Assembly: GCA_007126995.1 (NCBI GenBank)
Contig: SLAD01000314.1
Span: 1 to 10,073, forward strand
DNA from: Kiritimatiellia bacterium
Lineage (GTDB): Bacteria; Verrucomicrobiota; Kiritimatiellia; SLAD01
Length of the DNA: 10,073 nt
Direction of reading: 5' to 3'
Both the position numbers and the translations under genes were made by a program. The notes below the pieces were generated by a model that was given only the letters and a program-made list of their open reading frames with translations, made no database searches and had not been told where the DNA came from. Below are positions 6,956-10,073 of the stretch, one piece after another; the stretch's first letter is position 1; each line of letters starts with the position of its first letter.

Positions 6956-7096
6956 CCTAACGGGCGTGTTGATTTATCCGCGGCGCGTCGCAAGCGACGG
7001 CCCTACAGCCCGGTTAAAGGTGTCTTCTGTAGGGCGTCCGCTTGCGGATCGCCGGATTCAACTCACGATTCGGAATAAATCAACACGCCCTAACGG
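6956..7096. mobile_element. MITE-like palindromic element with 8-bp target duplication
   Basis: The element proper is 6964-7088 (125 bp). Its ends are 14-bp perfect inverted repeats, GCGTGTTGATTTAT at 6964-6977 and its complement at 7075-7088. Immediately outside both ends is the same 8-mer CCTAACGG (6956-6963 and 7089-7096), as expected of a target-site duplication. The element has no coding capacity. Its core carries two large inverted arms (6981-7008 and 7027-7054). It lies in the gap between the ROK kinase stop and the ppx start, both on the minus strand, so read-through RNA would fold into a long nested hairpin. Eight-base duplications are known for several IS families (for example IS66, IS6 and IS1595); the parent transposase is not in the window. 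No other copy is visible here. Confidence 0.7.
6981..7054. repeat. REPIN-like pair of inverted REP-type hairpins
   Basis: Two 28-base arms, 6981-7008 and 7027-7054, are inverted copies of each other (22 of 28 positions match) separated by an 18-base spacer. Each arm reads GTAG followed by its own hairpin: on the plus strand GTAG 7029-7032, then TCCGC-TT-GCGGA inside a GGCG/CGCC stem; on the minus strand GTAG 7006-7003, then CGTCGC-TT-GCGACG. The six mismatches between the arms pair with each other inside each arm, so both small stems stay intact. A GTAG tetranucleotide beside an imperfect hairpin, present as an inverted pair, is the architecture of REPINs moved by RAYT (Y1) transposases. Assignment to that class is by structure only. 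Confidence 0.55.
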
Positions 7097-7117
7097 CGGC
7101 AGCTACGGGAGACCGCG

Positions 7118-8089
7118 CTACTCTGCCGCATCCGCGATCAGCGCGGCGGCGCCCAGTACACCGGCATTGTCGCCCAGCTTCGCCGCCGCCACCTTGAGCG
7201 ATTTGGCGTAGGCCGGCATCGCCTCTTTTTCGATCGTCACGCGGACTTCCTCCAGATAGAGGTAGGGCATCGATTCGACCAGTCCGCCGCCGAGCACGAG
7301 AATGTCCGGTGCCAGGATATTCACGACACCGGCAACGGTTGTCCCTAACACGCGCGCAGAATGCCGGACGATCTCCTCGATGATGGTGTCGCCTTGCTCG
7401 ATCGCCAAGGCCAATGTCCCGCTCTTGATGTCTTCGAGATGGGTTCCGGCCAGGTGCTGCAATGCTGGGGCTTGTCCGCGGTAGACCGCTTGCGCGGCCT
7501 GTGCGGAGATCGCCAGTCGGCTGGTCATGGACTCCAGCGAACCGTATCGACCGGGACCGCCGACGGGTCCCCGCGGATCGATCGGGAAATGACCGATTTC
7601 CATGCACGATCCGGTCCGGCCACGAAAGACTTTACCCTCGTAAATGCAGGCCCCGCCAATGCCAGTGCCGGGAAACACGCCCAGCAGACAACGCGCGCCT
7701 TGGCCGGCGCCGAATTTGTATTCGCCATAAGTGCCCGCATCAACGTCGTTGGCAATCAATGCGGGGCAACCGAATCGCTTTTCGAGTCGCGCCTTCAGCG
7801 GGACGTTCTTCCAGCCAAGATTGGGCGCTTCGAGCACGACCCCTTTATCGAGGTTTAACGGCCCCGGACAACCAACACCAATCCCGCCGAGCTGTTTTCG
7901 AGATATGTCTGCCTTGGTAACGGCTTCGTCGATGGTCTTGTAGATGCGCTCCAACACGGTATCTACACCAAGATTGCCCTTCGTCTTGCGCCGATCAGAG
8001 GCGATCGCCTTAAATTTGGCGTCGAATACGGTCGCCATCATCTTGGTGCCGCCGAGATCGAATCCGACCCAATAGGTTGTCTTGCTCAT
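7118..8089 (-). CDS. ROK-family sugar kinase (glucokinase-like), zinc cysteines absent
   Basis: 323 aa from ATG 8089-8087, with AAGAGG (8101-8106) 11 bases ahead. The frame stays open 35 codons further upstream, but that part lies inside the epimerase gene and the ROK fold begins at this ATG. The phosphate-binding loop is GFDLGGTK (9-16), GVGCPGPL (71-78) is family-typical, and N114-D115 gives the likely catalytic Asp. FPGTGIGGACIY (139-150), EIGH (164-167) and ILVLGGGLVES (263-273) complete the ROK pattern. The usual ROK zinc motif after EIGH, G-x-x-C-x-C-G-x-x-G-C-x-E, is here G174 to E186 with G177, P179 and S184 in place of the three cysteines. It should phosphorylate a hexose, most likely glucose, in the cytoplasm. 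Fructokinase, N-acetylhexosamine kinase or a polyphosphate-dependent glucokinase are alternatives. Its ATG begins two bases after the epimerase stop, so the two genes are co-transcribed. Confidence 0.88.
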   Translation of the reverse strand: MSKTTYWVGFDLGGTKMMATVFDAKFKAIASDRRKTKGNLGVDTVLERIYKTIDEAVTKADISRKQLGGIGVGCPGPLNLDKGVVLEAPNLGWKNVPLKARLEKRFGCPALIANDVDAGTYGEYKFGAGQGARCLLGVFPGTGIGGACIYEGKVFRGRTGSCMEIGHFPIDPRGPVGGPGRYGSLESMTSRLAISAQAAQAVYRGQAPALQHLAGTHLEDIKSGTLALAIEQGDTIIEEIVRHSARVLGTTVAGVVNILAPDILVLGGGLVESMPYLYLEEVRVTIEKEAMPAYAKSLKVAAAKLGDNAGVLGAAALIADAAE

Positions 8090-8091
8090 GA

Positions 8092-9141
8092 TTAGAAAAA
8101 CCTCTTGATCACGCCCAATATGCCTTGTTTCCAAGGCACGCGATGTGTAACGCCACCTTGTCCGGAGAACTGCTCCAAGTTTGCCAGATACCACTCGTAA
8201 TTACGAATCAGCGCCTCCTTATTCGAAAAGCGCGGCTTGAAATCCAACTGCTTCTCGATCTTGTCGGTCGAAACAAACGAATCCTCGCAGGCCGTCTCAT
8301 AGACCCATTTATACAGGGGCGACAGCTTCAATGCTTCGAGAATACGCAAGGCCCATATCACCGGTCGAGCCGGAAACCCGATAATTCGTTTGCCGTGACC
8401 CGCCCGATCCAACACCGCTTGGTAATCTTCGCGCATGGTGGTGAAGTCCGTCGCCCCGACGTTGAAGATGTCATTCACCCGTTCGGCGTCCTGCGTGAGG
8501 CAGAGATAGATCGCTTCGCAAAGGTCTTCAACGTCCAGCAACTGATAGCGGTTATCGCCGCTCCCAATCATGGGGAAGTTGTGCCCGTCCTTGGCCCAGT
8601 CATAAAACAACGCAAAGACCCCTAGTCGTTCAGGCCCAACAAATGATTTGGGGCGCAGGATCGGCACACACATGCCCTTGGCGCGGTATTCCAAGCACAC
8701 CTCTTCTGCCGCGATCTTGGCTTTTCCGTACGGCCCGACCCCAATCAACGGATCATCTTCCACCAACGGGTGATGATCCGGGATGCCGTAGACCGCCGTT
8801 GACGAGACGTGCACGAAGCGCTCGACGTTTTCCTGATGCGCGGCCTCAATCAAATTGCGGGTGCCATCAATATCCGTGCTGTAGATTTCCTCCTCGCAGT
8901 AAAGGGGTAAGGCCGCCGCCGTGTGAATGACCCAATGAACGCCTTGCATGGCGCGGGCCACAACGGCTTTATCCCGGATGTCACCCTGAACTTCCGTGAT
9001 CCGATCCCGCTCGGGATAATCGAAAGGCATGGTGTCCAGGGAAACGATGTCTCCGTAACCCTTGTCCATCAAATGACGGACCAGATTGATGCCCAAAAAG
9101 CCGGCCCCGCCGGTAATCAAAATTCGCTTATCCGCTTCCAT
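8092..9141 (-). CDS. NAD-dependent epimerase/dehydratase, extended SDR family
   Basis: 349 aa from ATG 9141-9139, preceded by GAGGGG (9152-9157) at 10 bases. The open frame continues to a TTG at 9201, but the extra 20 residues lie before the Rossmann start and that codon has no better SD. The NAD(P)-binding fold is clear: ILITGGAGFLG (7-17) with the G-x-x-G-x-x-G signature, D36 at the end of the second strand as expected for NAD, and D55 in QGDIRD. The catalytic set is S113/S114 (HVSSTAVYG) and Y138-GKA-K142. LRPKSFVGPERLGVF (162-176) and DVEDLCEAIYLCL (203-215) are the extended-SDR substrate-side blocks. Such enzymes epimerise or dehydrate nucleotide sugars or oxidise 3-beta-hydroxysteroids; the residues do not settle which. 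The C-terminus (about 336-349) is short, hydrophobic and basic and could touch the membrane. First gene of a two-gene unit with the sugar kinase. Confidence 0.9.
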   Translation of the reverse strand: MEADKRILITGGAGFLGINLVRHLMDKGYGDIVSLDTMPFDYPERDRITEVQGDIRDKAVVARAMQGVHWVIHTAAALPLYCEEEIYSTDIDGTRNLIEAAHQENVERFVHVSSTAVYGIPDHHPLVEDDPLIGVGPYGKAKIAAEEVCLEYRAKGMCVPILRPKSFVGPERLGVFALFYDWAKDGHNFPMIGSGDNRYQLLDVEDLCEAIYLCLTQDAERVNDIFNVGATDFTTMREDYQAVLDRAGHGKRIIGFPARPVIWALRILEALKLSPLYKWVYETACEDSFVSTDKIEKQLDFKPRFSNKEALIRNYEWYLANLEQFSGQGGVTHRVPWKQGILGVIKRFF

Positions 9142-9279
9142 ATAGTCTTCGCCCCTCAGAATTGCTGTAAGCCGCGCCAAGACGACCGGCGGCATTGTCA
9201 ATGACTGGCCGCGGATAGCAATAAAAATGATCTTTGTGTTTGCAGCGCGTTTGGGGCGAACGGTATGAAGTAGCCCAAG
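9142..9279. promoter_or_regulatory. Divergent intergenic region between epimerase and glutaminyl cyclase genes
   Basis: This 138-base gap separates two divergent starts and so must carry a promoter for each. It is the most AT-rich patch nearby, around 9216-9236. On the minus strand a perfect TTGACA (9201-9196) is present, but no acceptable -10 lies 15-19 bases after it. On the plus strand TTGTCA (9195-9200) overlaps the same site, again with only weak -10 candidates. I therefore call the region and not the individual promoters. Confidence 0.4.
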
Positions 9280-10073
9280 ATGAGGTTTTGGGAAAAGTAT
9301 AGTCGAACCGCCCGCGTACTCCGCATCAGTGCCATCGTTCTAATCGCGGCCTGTGCGCTTGGTCTGGTGGGCTGTAATGGCGGTGACCAATCAGCCGCCG
9401 TCACCGCCGAAAACGGTGCGGTACCCGTCTACGGTTTCGAAATCACCGGCACCTTCCGGCACGATACCGGCGCCTTCACGCAGGGACTGCAGTTTCAGGG
9501 CGAGTCGCTGTTCGAAAGCACAGGACTGCGCGGACAGTCCTCGTTGCGGCGCGTGGATCCGGAAACCGGTCGCGTCCTGCAGCGCGTCAACTTGCCGGAC
9601 CGCTACTTCGGCGAAGGGATCGCACTGATCAGTAACCGGATCTACATGCTGACCTGGCAGGAAGAGACCGGCTTTGTCTTTGATCGCGATACACTGACCG
9701 TGATCGACCGATTCTCCTACGAAGGGGAAGGGTGGGGGCTGGCGTATGACGGACAGCGGCTGATCATGAGCGATGGTACGGACACGTTGCGGTTTCTTGA
9801 TCCGGAGACGCTGGAGGTGACCGGCACGCAAGCGATCACGGTGGCGGGCGAGCCGCTTCGTAACATTAATGAGCTGGCGTGGATTGAAGGAGAGTTGTGG
9901 GCCAACATCTTTCCCACGCACCGGATCGCACGGATTGATGTCGATACGGGAACCGTCCTGGCGTGGATCGACCTAACGGGGATTCTGCGGCGCGATCAAG
10001 TCACCGGGCGCATTGATGTGTTGAACGGCATCGCATACGACGAGGAAACGGAGCGCATCTTTGTGACGGGCAA
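9280..10073 (+). CDS. Glutaminyl-peptide cyclotransferase (plant/bacterial beta-propeller type), lipoprotein, 3' truncated by window
   Basis: ATG 9280 is the first start after an in-frame TAG (9271-9273); the frame stays open to the window edge, giving 264 complete codons. The N-terminus has Arg-rich residues, a hydrophobic stretch (about 16-31) and a lipobox L29-V-G-C32, so the mature protein should start at C32 and sit on a membrane outside the cytoplasm. The body matches the single-domain five-bladed propeller QC family (PF05096): FTQGLQF (about 66-72), ESTGLRGQSSL (about 79-89), FGEGIAL, YEGEGWGLAYDG, INELAWI, WANIF and LNGIAYD near the window end. Family enzymes convert N-terminal Gln of peptides to pyroglutamate, releasing ammonia. 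Full length is usually about 260-290 residues plus signal, so only a short C-terminal part is missing. Divergent from the epimerase gene. Ahead of the ATG there is no strong SD. Confidence 0.88.
   Translation, partial: MRFWEKYSRTARVLRISAIVLIAACALGLVGCNGGDQSAAVTAENGAVPVYGFEITGTFRHDTGAFTQGLQFQGESLFESTGLRGQSSLRRVDPETGRVLQRVNLPDRYFGEGIALISNRIYMLTWQEETGFVFDRDTLTVIDRFSYEGEGWGLAYDGQRLIMSDGTDTLRFLDPETLEVTGTQAITVAGEPLRNINELAWIEGELWANIFPTHRIARIDVDTGTVLAWIDLTGILRRDQVTGRIDVLNGIAYDEETERIFVTG

Noticed and set aside
7080..7607. Minus-strand open frame of 175 codons overlapping the sugar kinase
   Set aside because: A different frame of the same strand inside a well-supported ROK kinase; the Arg-rich composition is typical of a shadow frame in GC-rich DNA.
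8090..8194. N-terminal extension of the sugar kinase by 35 codons
   Set aside because: It would sit wholly inside the end of the epimerase gene. The internal ATG at 8089 has an SD and directly precedes the ROK phosphate loop.
9142..9201. N-terminal extension of the epimerase by 20 codons to a TTG
   Set aside because: The extra residues precede the Rossmann motif and look unlike a signal; ATG 9141 has GAGGGG at 10 bases.
9196..9201. Perfect TTGACA on the minus strand as a -35 box for the epimerase
   Set aside because: No sequence resembling TATAAT lies 15-19 bases downstream (the region is GC-rich), so I did not call a promoter.
9391..9921. Minus-strand open frame of 176 codons
   Set aside because: It is the antisense of the glutaminyl cyclase gene, whose plus-strand translation has a lipobox and conserved family blocks.

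Overview
The window is gene-dense chromosomal DNA of moderately high G+C from a Gram-negative (diderm) bacterium. That reading rests on an LpxL/HtrB-type lipid acyltransferase and a predicted lipoprotein. I see no phage, plasmid, CRISPR, tRNA or rRNA sequence. The gene styles (Ppx with an HD-like C-terminus, plant-type glutaminyl cyclase, palindromic intergenic repeats) would fit the PVC or neighbouring phyla, but this is an impression only and no marker gene fixes the taxon.

Layout. (1) Bases 1-823, plus strand: 3' end of a hybrid sensor histidine kinase, with ATPase and receiver domains. (2) Bases 886-6871, minus strand: a tight five-gene cluster read from right to left: ppx (exopolyphosphatase/GppA type with HD-like domain), ppk1 (polyphosphate kinase), a SixA-type phosphohistidine phosphatase, a Fes/esterase-D-type alpha/beta hydrolase and an LpxL-type acyltransferase. 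Three of the four junctions overlap (11, 4 and 8 bases) and the fourth has a 33-base gap, so this is very probably one operon built around polyphosphate turnover. (3) Bases 6872-7117: the only sizeable intergenic gap. It holds a 125-bp palindromic element with 14-bp perfect terminal inverted repeats, exact 8-bp flanking direct repeats and two inverted REP-like hairpins at its core. (4) Bases 7118-9141, minus strand: a two-gene unit, an extended-SDR NAD-dependent sugar epimerase/dehydratase followed two bases later by a ROK-family sugar kinase that lacks the family's zinc cysteines. (5) Bases 9280 to the end, plus strand: the 5' part of a lipoprotein glutaminyl-peptide cyclotransferase, divergent from the epimerase and cut by the window edge.

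How the genes fit together. Ppk1 makes polyphosphate from ATP and Ppx degrades it. SixA removes phosphate from histidine, and Ppk1 itself works through a phosphohistidine, so the ATGA-coupled ppk-sixA pair is suggestive. The ROK kinase next door might use ATP or polyphosphate; the sequence alone cannot decide. The best candidates for something undescribed are the nested palindromic mobile element at 6956-7096 and the composition of the polyphosphate operon.
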